Source of the DNA: Chloroflexota bacterium
GTDB taxonomy: Bacteria > Chloroflexota > Limnocylindria > Limnocylindrales > CSP1-4
Assembly: GCA_025935655.1 (NCBI GenBank)
Contig: JAICUV010000079.1
Coordinates: 1-12,717 of the forward strand
DNA length: 12,717 nucleotides
Direction: 5' to 3'
Shown in pieces: positions 1-5,822 of this stretch (positions are counted from its first letter, which is position 1; each line of letters begins with the position of its first letter). The position numbers and the translations under genes are program-made. The notes under the pieces are model-generated. The model saw only the letters and a program-made list of their open reading frames with translations. It was not told where the DNA came from and ran no database searches.

Positions 1-97
1 CCACGTCCGCGACCGCGCATGCGTGCCGCAGGTACCAGGCCGGGGGCTCGAGCGAGGTCAGCAGGCGGGCGGCCTCGCGGCGTCCGGGGATCGTCAT
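1..97 (-). CDS. HD-domain protein, N-terminal fragment (runs off left edge)
   Basis: Only the first 32 codons are inside the window. They start at the ATG on the minus strand at 97. The peptide begins MTIPGRREAARLLTSLEPPA, followed by W-Y-L-R-H-A. An Arg-His pair at residues 24-25 after a short leading helix resembles the start of HD/HDIG metal-dependent phosphohydrolase domains, where this His is the first metal ligand. Codon third positions are strongly G/C in this frame, which supports real coding. The gene lies directly downstream of comEC and the two reading frames overlap, so they are probably co-transcribed. The catalytic HD pair lies outside the window, so the family call rests on the N-terminal signature only. 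Substrate and role cannot be inferred. Confidence 0.55.
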   Translation of the reverse strand, partial: MTIPGRREAARLLTSLEPPAWYLRHACAVADV

Positions 98-2675
98 GGG
101 GACGATCGTAGCCGGTGGGCAGCGCCCAGTCGCCCGAACCGGCGCCGAGGGAGGGCGCCGTCGAGCCGGTGCGACGCACCGAGGATGCCAGCGGCGACCC
201 CTCGGGGATCGGGATCGCGCAGGTGAACGCGATCGAGGCCGTCCGGGCGCCGGCCGGGCGAACGGGCGAGGTCGTGTGCGCTGCCCGAGCGCCCGTCGCC
301 GACACGTGCAGCCCGTCGTCGGCAAGCTCCACGGCCACGGACCCGTCCTGGTCCGTGCGGTAGACCCGGGCGCCGCTCGCCCGCAGCCGGTCCAGCGTCG
401 GCTTGGCCGGGTGCCCGTACGTGTTGCCCGCACCCGCCGACGCCACGGCGACCTTCGGCCGCACCGCATCGACGAACGCCTGCGTCGTCGCCGTCCGGCT
501 GCCGTGGTGCGCGACCTTGAGCAGGTCGACGCGTGGCAGGCCCCGCGCGAGCAGCCCCGGGTCGATGCCCTCCTCCACGTCGCCCATCAGCAGGAACCGC
601 CGGCCGTTCGCCTCGCCCAGGAGCACGATCGAGACGTTGTTGATCCCGGTTCCCGTGTCCCTGGGCTCGAGCGGGACGGTGCCGGGGTCGGGCCACAGGA
701 CGGACATCGAGACCTCGCCCAGTCGGAGCCGGGCGCCCGTCGCGAGCAGCCCATGCGGCGGCCCATCGCGCAGCTCGGCGTGCCAGGCCGCCCACCCCGG
801 ACCCGGACCGCGCATGCCCGGCTCGTACACCCGGCCGACGGTGTAGCGCTCGAGGATCCGTGCCAGCCCCGCGACGTGGTCCTCGTGCGGGTGCGTGAGC
901 ACCACGACGTCCAGGCGGCGGTCCCACGGCGGGATCCGCTCGTCGAGCGCGACGAGGATGCGGTCCGGGTCCGGGCCGCCGTCGACCAGCATCCGCGCCC
1001 CGCTGCGCGTCTCGAGCAGGATCGCGTCACCCTGCCCGACGTCCAGCACCGTGATCCTCGTCGTCCGCCCCGTGGCCTCGCCGAGGCCCGCGACGCAGAT
1101 CGCCACGAGGATCGACATCGTGACGACCGCGGCCCGGTGACCCGGGGACAGGTGCGGGATCGCGTGACTTCCGGGTCTCGCAGGCCGCCGCGCCGCGGCT
1201 GACGCGCCGCGCGGTCGAGCGCGTCTCCGCCGGCGCATCGCCTGGAGCGCCCTGGGCGCGGCGAGGAGCGCCACCGCGGTCAGCGCGGCCAGGGGCTGGG
1301 CGACCCCGGTCGGCAGCGTCACGGCAGCGAACGGCACCGACGCCCCGATCCGCACGAGCGCGATCACGACGTGGAGGACGATCCAGCCCGGCAGCCCGGC
1401 GAGCGTCCCCAGGATCGGCGGCAGGCCCAGCGCCGTCACCGCACCGCCCCCGAGGGCCAGGACCCCGCCCGCCATCGCGACCGGCACGAGCGGCACGACC
1501 GCGAGGTTGACGACCGGCGACACGATCGACAGCCGCCCGAACGTCGCGAGCACGTCGGGCAGCGTCGCCGCCTGCGCCGCGAGCGAGATGCCGAGGCTCT
1601 CGGCGAGCCAGCGCGGCGCCCGCCCGCCGCCGAGCCGCGCGATCCACGCGCCGAGTGGGTTCGCCCACGCGAGGAGCCCGGCCGTCGCGAGCACCGACAG
1701 GCGGAACCCGGCGTCGCCGACCTGCGCCGGGTCGATGAGCAGGATGATCGTCACGGCCGCGCCGAGCGCCGCCGCCGCACGACCGGCACGCCCCGACTCG
1801 CGGGCGAGCAGCACGACGCCCGCCATGACCGCCGCGCGGACGACGGAGGGCGACCCGCCCGCGGCGACGACGTAGGCGGCCACGGTCCCGAGCACGGCGA
1901 ACGTGACGAGTCGACGCGGACGGCCGCGCAGCGCGGCGCCGACGAGTGCCGCGACGATCGCGATGTTCCAGCCCGAGATCGCGACGACGTGGCTCACGCC
2001 GGCGGTTGCGAAGTCCGCGGCGAGATCGCGGTCCACCCGCTCGCGGAGGCCGATCAGGATGCCGGCGGCGAGCCCCGCCTCGGGCTCGGGCAAGGCGAGG
2101 CGCAGCGCGTCACCCGCTCCGTCGCGAGCGGCTTGGAGCGTGAACGTGGGAGGCTCGAGGATGACGAGCGAGCGCGCGTCGAGCGACCCCGAGGCACCCG
2201 TGCGGCGGAGGTACTCGCCGTACGGATCGTCGGCCGGCGGGGGCCGGAGCCGCCCGCCGACCTCGACGGTCGCTCCGGCCGCGACGGCCGGGAAGGCGGG
2301 AAGCGTGGCCGCCACGACGACCTCCGTGCCCTCGGTCACGAGCCGCAGGCGCGCGACCTGCTGCCCGTCGCGCGGCGAGCCCATCGACTCGACGACGGCC
2401 ATCCATGGCCCGCCGTCCCCGGGCAGGGGCGGCGGTGGCGAGGCTCCCGGCCCGAGCAGGAGGCGCAGTGCGACGACGACCGCGCCGAGACCGGCCGCGA
2501 GCAGGGTCGTGCGGCGCGGGTCCCCGAGCCGCGACCCGGCGCCGGCGCCCGCTGCCACCACGAGCAGCGCCGCGACGAGGACGGGGAGCGGGCCTGCGCC
2601 AGCGTTGGACACGCCCGCGCCAGCCGCGACGCCGACCGCGGCCCAGGCCGCCCGCGGCAGCCCGCCGCCGGTCAC
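1..2675 (-). CDS. comEC: ComEC/Rec2 competence DNA channel protein, no stop codon inside window
   Basis: ComEC forms the inner-membrane channel that imports single-stranded DNA during natural transformation. The GTG start at 2675 overlaps the comEA TGA (GTGA), which indicates translational coupling. The N-terminal 90 or so residues are hydrophobic, followed by a DUF4131-like soluble region. The Competence domain shows its hallmark segments VSHVVAISGWNIAI and SPSVVRAAVMAG, with many predicted membrane helices. The C-terminal metallo-beta-lactamase-like domain has LTHPHEDHVAGL (His595, His597, Asp599, His600), then LLMGDVEEG and KVAHHGS, so the metal site looks intact. That domain ends near residue 795. 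The frame then stays open for about 95 more codons and leaves the window without a stop, overlapping the HD-domain gene start at 97. The tail may be a real overlap or may reflect an indel. The call up to residue 795 is firm; the 3-prime end is not. Confidence 0.93.
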   Translation of the reverse strand, partial: MTGGGLPRAAWAAVGVAAGAGVSNAGAGPLPVLVAALLVVAAGAGAGSRLGDPRRTTLLAAGLGAVVVALRLLLGPGASPPPPLPGDGGPWMAVVESMGSPRDGQQVARLRLVTEGTEVVVAATLPAFPAVAAGATVEVGGRLRPPPADDPYGEYLRRTGASGSLDARSLVILEPPTFTLQAARDGAGDALRLALPEPEAGLAAGILIGLRERVDRDLAADFATAGVSHVVAISGWNIAIVAALVGAALRGRPRRLVTFAVLGTVAAYVVAAGGSPSVVRAAVMAGVVLLARESGRAGRAAAALGAAVTIILLIDPAQVGDAGFRLSVLATAGLLAWANPLGAWIARLGGGRAPRWLAESLGISLAAQAATLPDVLATFGRLSIVSPVVNLAVVPLVPVAMAGGVLALGGGAVTALGLPPILGTLAGLPGWIVLHVVIALVRIGASVPFAAVTLPTGVAQPLAALTAVALLAAPRALQAMRRRRRARPRGASAAARRPARPGSHAIPHLSPGHRAAVVTMSILVAICVAGLGEATGRTTRITVLDVGQGDAILLETRSGARMLVDGGPDPDRILVALDERIPPWDRRLDVVVLTHPHEDHVAGLARILERYTVGRVYEPGMRGPGPGWAAWHAELRDGPPHGLLATGARLRLGEVSMSVLWPDPGTVPLEPRDTGTGINNVSIVLLGEANGRRFLLMGDVEEGIDPGLLARGLPRVDLLKVAHHGSRTATTQAFVDAVRPKVAVASAGAGNTYGHPAKPTLDRLRASGARVYRTDQDGSVAVELADDGLHVSATGARAAHTTSPVRPAGARTASIAFTCAIPIPEGSPLASSVRRTGSTAPSLGAGSGDWALPTGYDRPHDDPRTPRGRPPADLARAPGLVPAARMRGRGR

Positions 2676-3403
2676 GGCCCGACGGTGACGAGCGCCCGGA
2701 GCTTCTCCAGCGTCGCCGGGCCGACCACCTTGCGCGTGCCGAGGTCGTCCACCGAGGCGAACCGCTGCTCCTCGCGGGCCGCGATGATCTTCGCCGCCGT
2801 CGCGGGCCCGACGCCGGGCAGCGTGTCGAGCGCCTCGGCCGTGGCGCTGTTGAGGTCGATGAGGCCCGAGGCGCCCCCGCCCGACGCTCCGCCGGCGGTC
2901 CCGGTTGCCGTCTCGCCGCGCGCGGGAACGTGGATCTCGTCGCCGTCCTTGACAGGTGCCGCGAGGTTGAGCTGGGCGTCGGCGAGCGCCGCGTCCACCC
3001 GCGGGCCGAACCCGCCGGCGGCCGTCACCGCGTCGAGGACCCGCGCCCCGCCGGGCAGCCGGTACACGCCCGGGTGGACGACCGCCCCGCCGACCTCGAC
3101 GACGAGCGTCGTCGCCGCGTCGCCAGGCGGCGGGCTCGCGTCGACCAGGCCGCCGGCCACCTCAGTCGCGCCGTCGATCTCCACCGAGGGATCGGGTCGC
3201 AGGGCAAGCAGGAGGCCCGAGCCCGCGATCACGAGGGCGATGAGCATCGCGCCGACCGCGACCCAGGGCAGCTCTCGAGGCGGAGGCTCGGCACCGTCCT
3301 CCGGGCGCTCGGGCTCTGCTTCGACGACGCGCCACGGCGCGCTGGACGGCTCCACGGGTGGGGATCTCCCCGGCGGGCCGCGGCGGGCGGTGGGGAGGAT
3401 CAC
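2672..3403 (-). CDS. comEA: ComEA, membrane-anchored competence DNA receptor
   Basis: ComEA binds double-stranded DNA outside the membrane and delivers it to ComEC. The 243-residue protein (GTG start) has a Pro-rich cytoplasmic N-terminus and one membrane segment at about residues 47-68 (VAVGAMLIALVIAGSGLLLA). An SLBB domain follows at about 98-161 (VVEVGGAVVHPGVYRLPGGA, then DGDEIHVP) and a flexible Gly/Ala/Ser linker at 165-180. Two helix-hairpin-helix motifs come last, at 192-207 (LDTLPGVGPATAAKII) and 221-235 (LGTRKVVGPATLEKL). SLBB plus a double HhH is the usual architecture in Gram-positive-type and Chloroflexota ComEA. The start is uncertain: the GTG at 3403 lies inside a 10-bp inverted-repeat arm and has only a weak GGGG-type Shine-Dalgarno. 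A GTG at about codon 26 is an alternative. comEC follows with a 4-base overlap. Confidence 0.95.
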   Translation of the reverse strand: MILPTARRGPPGRSPPVEPSSAPWRVVEAEPERPEDGAEPPPRELPWVAVGAMLIALVIAGSGLLLALRPDPSVEIDGATEVAGGLVDASPPPGDAATTLVVEVGGAVVHPGVYRLPGGARVLDAVTAAGGFGPRVDAALADAQLNLAAPVKDGDEIHVPARGETATGTAGGASGGGASGLIDLNSATAEALDTLPGVGPATAAKIIAAREEQRFASVDDLGTRKVVGPATLEKLRALVTVGP

Positions 3404-3440
3404 CTGCCCCGGTAGGGGGCACTTCCGACTGGGGCAGGTG
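3401..3440. repeat. 10-bp perfect inverted repeat over the comEA start
   Basis: CACCTGCCCC at 3401-3410 is the exact reverse complement of GGGGCAGGTG at 3431-3440, with a 20-bp spacer. The left arm contains the comEA GTG start. TGCCCC at 3405-3410 can also pair with GGGGCA at 3416-3421, giving a competing shorter hairpin. A further TGCCCC lies at 3460-3465. The symmetry is seen directly; a role as operator (arm centres 30 bp apart) or as a start-sequestering RNA hairpin is inference. Confidence 0.6.
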
Positions 3441-3465
3441 TCCGAGGCGGATCCTACGCTGCCCC

Positions 3466-3482
3466 ACTTATCTGCGACTTAT
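3466..3482. repeat. ACTTAT direct repeat, 11-bp period
   Basis: ACTTAT occurs at 3466-3471 and 3477-3482, separated by CTGCG, between comEA and the upstream small gene. An A/T-rich hexamer repeated exactly one helical turn apart stands out in this GC-rich background. It resembles the arrangement of direct-repeat activator sites upstream of a promoter. No clear -35/-10 pair for comEA could be matched. Confidence 0.35.
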
Positions 3483-3491
3483 GCGGGTGCG

Positions 3492-3710
3492 CTACCCCGA
3501 CGCATCGGCTCCCTCAGCGGCGAGCTCGCGTTCGGCGACCGTCTTGGGGACGATCTCGCGAGCGATCCGCTCGGCCTGCCTCGATAGCTCGACGAGCTCG
3601 GGATCACCCTCCGGCAGCTCCTGCTTGCGCTGCTCGATCGCGCGCAGCCGATCGGCGTCGGCCGCGATCGATTCGCTCGTCGCCCGCAGGTCATCACCCG
3701 TATCGGTCAA
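3492..3710 (-). CDS. Small acidic helical hypothetical protein (72 aa)
   Basis: I do not recognise this family. The start is a TTG at 3710, chosen because AGGAGG lies 7 nt upstream (3718-3723) and no ATG or GTG fits better. Third positions are strongly G/C in this frame. The product is highly charged and mostly helical, for example DADRLRAIEQRKQELPEGDP followed by ELVELSRQAERIAREIV. This looks like two short helices joined by a Pro-Gly turn, a possible helical hairpin or small coiled coil. There is no signal peptide, Cys or membrane segment, so it is probably cytoplasmic. It lies 23 nt downstream of the 73-residue gene and is likely co-transcribed with it. comEA follows after 88 nt containing several repeats. 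A longer frame beginning at 4013 covers the same stop, but its 5-prime part shadows the neighbouring gene. Confidence 0.72.
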   Translation of the reverse strand: MTDTGDDLRATSESIAADADRLRAIEQRKQELPEGDPELVELSRQAERIAREIVPKTVAERELAAEGADASG

Positions 3711-3733
3711 CGTGTGTCCTCCTCCACTGGGGG

Positions 3734-3955
3734 TCAGGCGCGGGGTACCCAGTGCCCGTCGCGGTAGACGTACCAGACCGTCGTCCGCTCGCTCGACAGG
3801 TCGCGCGGTCGTACGGTTGCCAGCGGGTAACGCTCGCGGAGCAGCCGCTGCAGCTGCTCCGGTGTGAGATCGGCGTCGGTCACCAGCTCCGCGGCATAGC
3901 CGGTGAACGCCGTGTCGTCTCGTGGGTTCAGGATCAGGACTGGTCGCGATTGCAT
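3734..3955 (-). CDS. Small hypothetical protein (73 aa)
   Basis: The product begins MQSRPVLILNPRDDTAFTGY, continues with a helical stretch DLTPEQLQRLLRERYP, and ends with WYVYRDGHWVPRA. I cannot assign a family. The pattern of a beta-strand (VLILNP), a helix, and an aromatic C-terminal strand pair suggests a compact alpha/beta fold. There is no signal peptide, metal-binding cluster or membrane segment. The ATG at 3955 has only a weak upstream GGGGAC; the frame stays open to 4006, but those upstream codons (RTRRPPGALVTGTTS) look unlike protein. Its stop is 23 nt before the TTG start of the next small gene, so the two probably form an operon. They are divergent from the DUF1232 gene at 4080. 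Confidence 0.72.
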   Translation of the reverse strand: MQSRPVLILNPRDDTAFTGYAAELVTDADLTPEQLQRLLRERYPLATVRPRDLSSERTTVWYVYRDGHWVPRA

Positions 3956-4079
3956 GAGAGATGTCGTCCCCGTGACGAGCGCGCCGGGGGGCCTGCGCGT
4001 CCGCACTCGCCACGCTACGGCAAGACCCGTTGCAGGGGCGTTAACGGTGGCGGTGCATTCGGCGGGCTACGATCGGCAC
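3956..4079. other. Divergent intergenic region
   Basis: This 124-bp region separates the minus-strand 73-aa gene from the plus-strand DUF1232 gene. For the plus gene there is a TACGAT -10-like element at 4068-4073, only about 6 nt before the ATG at 4080. This would imply a leaderless or very short-leader transcript, and no Shine-Dalgarno is visible. TTAACG at 4041-4046 is AT-rich but spaced poorly for a -35. I could not identify a convincing promoter for the minus-strand gene. Confidence 0.3.
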
Positions 4080-4838
4080 ATGACCGAGGATCCGTTTCCC
4101 CGTGAGCGCGTCAGCGCGATGCTCCGGCGCATGCCCGCCTACCTGCGCCTCTCGTGGCGGCTGGCGAAGGACCCGCTGATCTCGAAGGCGCGCCGCGCCG
4201 CCGTCGTGGGAGCCGCGGGCTACCTCGCGTCGCCGATCGATCTCGTGCCCGGCGTCATCCCGGTGCTCGGACAGCTGGACGACCTCGCGGTCGCGCTGGC
4301 GGCGATCCGGATCGCGCTCGCCGGCCTCAGCCCGGAGCGGCGCAAGGTGCACCTCGATTCGGTCGGGCTGGGTGACCAGGACCTCGCGGACGACCTCCGC
4401 ACCGTGGGCGCGACGACCGCGTGGATGGGGCGTGCGGGGTTCCGCGCGACGAAGCGCGTGGTCGTGGCCGGGTCGCGCGCCGCCGGATCCGCGGCGCGGA
4501 CGACGCGGAGCGCGGTGGACCGCGCCACGCCGATGGCGAGAGCGACCGCGGACCGGGCCGCGCCCGTCACGCGGGCCGCCGCGCCGGCCGTGCGCGCCAT
4601 CACCGATCGGGCAACCCCGGCGGCGAGGGCGGTCGCCGCGAAGACGACCCCGGCCGCGAAGGCGACGGGCAGGGCGTTCAAGGACGTGGGTGCCCGCGCG
4701 ATGAAGCTCGGCGGCAGGGCGGCGGGCGCGACGATCGGCCGCGCGTCCAGGACCGGGCCGCAGGAGCCGACGGTGACGGTCACCAGGGTCGACGTGCCGC
4801 TGCTGCCCCCGCCGCCGCCCAGGCCCACGGACGGCTGA
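4080..4838 (+). CDS. DUF1232 (YkvA-like) protein with Ala/Arg-rich C-terminal tail
   Basis: The 252-residue product has a DUF1232 domain at about residues 22-82. It carries the diagnostic core GYLASPIDLVPGVIPVLGQL plus DDL; this short membrane-associated domain has no established biochemical activity. The usual homologue is about 100-140 residues, so half of this protein is extra. Residues about 118-224 are rich in Ala, Arg, Thr and Pro and nearly free of acidic residues. The motif D-R-A-T/A-P recurs at 147, 158 and 176, with a related AKTTP at 187. These spacings (11, 18, 11) preserve an alpha-helical register. The C-terminus is Pro-rich (LLPPPPPRP). The tail could bind membrane, nucleic acid or a polyanion, but that is inference. 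The ATG at 4080 is chosen because upstream codons are not protein-like. The gene converges on the beta-propeller gene with a 17-bp gap. Confidence 0.88.
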   Translation: MTEDPFPRERVSAMLRRMPAYLRLSWRLAKDPLISKARRAAVVGAAGYLASPIDLVPGVIPVLGQLDDLAVALAAIRIALAGLSPERRKVHLDSVGLGDQDLADDLRTVGATTAWMGRAGFRATKRVVVAGSRAAGSAARTTRSAVDRATPMARATADRAAPVTRAAAPAVRAITDRATPAARAVAAKTTPAAKATGRAFKDVGARAMKLGGRAAGATIGRASRTGPQEPTVTVTRVDVPLLPPPPPRPTDG

Positions 4839-4855
4839 TCGCCGCCCGTTCGGGC

Positions 4856-5263
4856 TCAGCCGGGCAGGCGCTCCCATTCGACCCAGCGGGTCCCGTCCCA
4901 CCAGCGGTGCCAGGTCGCGTCATCGAGCCCGGTGGCGAAGACGTCGAGGCGATCCGCGCTCCACGACGACGCGGCGGGCGTCGGTCCGAGCGCCAGCTCC
5001 CCGCCCAACGACTCCCACGGGTGCCACGAGGCGCCGTCCCAGTAGCGGTCCCACAGCGTCCCGTCGGGGAACACCGCGAACACCTCCATCCGGTCCGGCG
5101 CCCAGGCGGTCACCGCGGGGCCCGACGCGAGCGTGCCGCCCAAGCCCTCGGCCGGCCCCCACGATCCGCCCTGGTATGAGCGATGCCACAACGCGTCGGC
5201 GTCGTCACGCCAGAACTGGTCGATCCGACCCTCGCCCCAGGACACCGCCGCCACGTCACGCAT
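4856..5263 (-). CDS. Three-repeat DUF346/PLL-like beta-propeller protein
   Basis: The 135-residue protein consists almost wholly of three Trp-rich repeats of 45-47 residues, at about 4-43, 48-88 and 95-135. Each follows the pattern A-x-x-S/A-W-x-x-x-R-h-(D/E)-h-F, then D-x-x-x-W-x-R-x-W, a turn, W-x-x-W/A-E-x-L-G/P-G. This is the DUF346 repeat found in PLL-type lectins, which form seven-bladed beta-propellers that bind fucose or other sugars. Three blades are too few for one closed propeller, so the protein may oligomerise or be a remnant. There is no signal peptide. The ATG at 5263 has GGAGGT 5 nt upstream; an in-frame start at 5323 would overlap the upstream gene and lacks that support. It is the last gene of a three-gene unit, 20 nt after the 83-aa gene. 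Sugar binding is not demonstrated by the sequence. Confidence 0.85.
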   Translation of the reverse strand: MRDVAAVSWGEGRIDQFWRDDADALWHRSYQGGSWGPAEGLGGTLASGPAVTAWAPDRMEVFAVFPDGTLWDRYWDGASWHPWESLGGELALGPTPAASSWSADRLDVFATGLDDATWHRWWDGTRWVEWERLPG

Positions 5264-5283
5264 CGCGCACCTCCGTGCGGACC

Positions 5284-5535
5284 TTACGCGACCGGTCGGT
5301 CCAGCCGCGTGGCGGCCTCGCACGCCGCGTCGGAGACGCTGCCGAACGCGCCGGACACGGCGCGCAGCGCCGCAGCCACGGCATGGCGCGATCGACCGGG
5401 TGCGACCGGCAGGTGGTGCCGGCGGGCCTCGTCGGCGGCGTGGGCGCGGGCCTGGTTGGCGATGGCCTGCTGGCGTGCCTCTGCCGCGCGCTCACGCGCG
5501 ATGTCGAGCGCGAGCTGCGCCTGGAGCTGCCACAT
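5284..5535 (-). CDS. Small basic helical hypothetical protein (83 aa)
   Basis: No family is recognised. The protein starts MWQLQAQLALDIARERAAEA and continues as one long Ala/Arg/Gln-rich helix to about residue 42. A short linker with HHLP and Pro-Gly follows, then a second helix (HAVAAALRAVSGAF, then SVSDAACEAATRL). It is basic overall. The N-terminal helix is amphipathic, with W2, L4, L8, L10 and I12 giving a hydrophobic face, so peripheral membrane association is possible but unproven. The ATG at 5535 is supported by GAGGAGG about 6 nt upstream. It lies 15 nt after the 52-aa membrane protein gene and 20 nt before the beta-propeller gene, consistent with one transcript. Confidence 0.75.
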   Translation of the reverse strand: MWQLQAQLALDIARERAAEARQQAIANQARAHAADEARRHHLPVAPGRSRHAVAAALRAVSGAFGSVSDAACEAATRLDRPVA

Positions 5536-5550
5536 GGGAGGCCTCCTCTG

Positions 5551-5709
5551 CTAGTGGGTGCGGGTGTCGATGGGATGGAAGGGATGGGCCGACGCGTCGG
5601 CATCGAAGCGCTCGCGGTCGAAGCCGTCACGGCTCTCCACGCCGGCGATCGCGGCGACGATGCCGAACACGGCCAGGGCGGAGAGGACGAAGGGGACCAG
5701 TGCGTCCAT
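5551..5709 (-). CDS. Small single-pass membrane protein (52 aa)
   Basis: The frame from the ATG at 5709 to the TAG at 5553-5551 encodes MDALVPFVLSALAVFGIVAA, then IAG and a hydrophilic tail rich in Asp, Arg and His (DGFDRERFDADASAHPFHPID). One membrane segment covers about residues 4-26; N-out or N-in topology cannot be decided. The tail has three His and five Asp, so weak metal binding is conceivable. Third positions are almost all G/C. A GGAG lies about 8 nt upstream of the start. It is the first gene of the three-gene minus-strand unit, with a promoter 60-90 nt upstream and a hairpin in the leader. I recognise no family. Gene reality is supported by codon use, tight spacing to the next gene and the Shine-Dalgarno. 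Confidence 0.75.
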   Translation of the reverse strand: MDALVPFVLSALAVFGIVAAIAGVESRDGFDRERFDADASAHPFHPIDTRTH

Positions 5710-5727
5710 GGCAGGTGCTCCGATGGT

Positions 5728-5745
5728 CCGGGTTGCTGTACCCGG
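5728..5745 (-). promoter_or_regulatory. Hairpin in the 5-prime leader of the three-gene unit
   Basis: CCGGGT at 5728-5733 and ACCCGG at 5740-5745 are perfectly complementary arms around a 6-nt loop. The hairpin lies between the predicted start of transcription near 5761 and the Shine-Dalgarno of the 52-aa gene. TACCCGG recurs at 5772-5778, so this could alternatively be a second regulator-binding site 33 bp from the first. Confidence 0.45.
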
Positions 5746-5767
5746 ATAAGGCGATTTGAACAGTTAC

Positions 5768-5796
5768 ATGCTACCCGGTTGCGCGTAACCCGTCAA
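5768..5796 (-). promoter_or_regulatory. Sigma70-like promoter for the 52-aa/83-aa/propeller unit
   Basis: On the minus strand TTGACG (5796-5791) is followed after exactly 17 bp by TAGCAT (5773-5768), matching the -35/-10 consensus closely. The predicted start of transcription is near 5761, leaving a leader of about 50 nt before the ATG at 5709. Confidence 0.65.
5777..5790. promoter_or_regulatory. Candidate operator palindrome between -35 and -10
   Basis: GGTTGCGCGTAACC is a 14-bp palindrome with a single mismatched pair. It fills most of the 17-bp spacer of the minus-strand promoter and overlaps the -35-like element of the divergent plus-strand promoter. This position is typical of a repressor site affecting both promoters. 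The divergent CGNR zinc-finger gene is the obvious candidate regulator. Symmetry and position are seen; binding is inferred. Confidence 0.5.
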
Positions 5797-5808
5797 GGCG
5801 CGTATATT
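5779..5808 (+). promoter_or_regulatory. Promoter-like pair for the CGNR gene
   Basis: TTGCGC (5779-5784) and TATATT (5803-5808) are 18 bp apart on the plus strand. TATATT is conspicuous in this GC-rich DNA. Transcription would begin near 5815, within about 10 nt of the ATG at 5823, suggesting a nearly leaderless mRNA. This agrees with the absence of a Shine-Dalgarno there. Confidence 0.45.
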
Positions 5809-5822
5809 GGTTACCGATCGAG

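Noticed and set aside
96..1202. A 368-codon plus-strand frame over the comEC 3-prime half
   Set aside because: It is antisense shadow of the metallo-beta-lactamase domain, with no recognisable motif.
1371..3587. A 738-codon plus-strand open frame antisense to comEC and comEA
   Set aside because: Composition is Arg/Pro/Gly/Ala-rich with no domain. It mirrors the strongly GC-biased third positions of the real minus-strand genes.
5558..5749. A 63-codon plus-strand frame antisense to the 52-aa membrane protein gene
   Set aside because: The minus-strand frame has better codon bias, a Shine-Dalgarno, a membrane helix and operon-like spacing.
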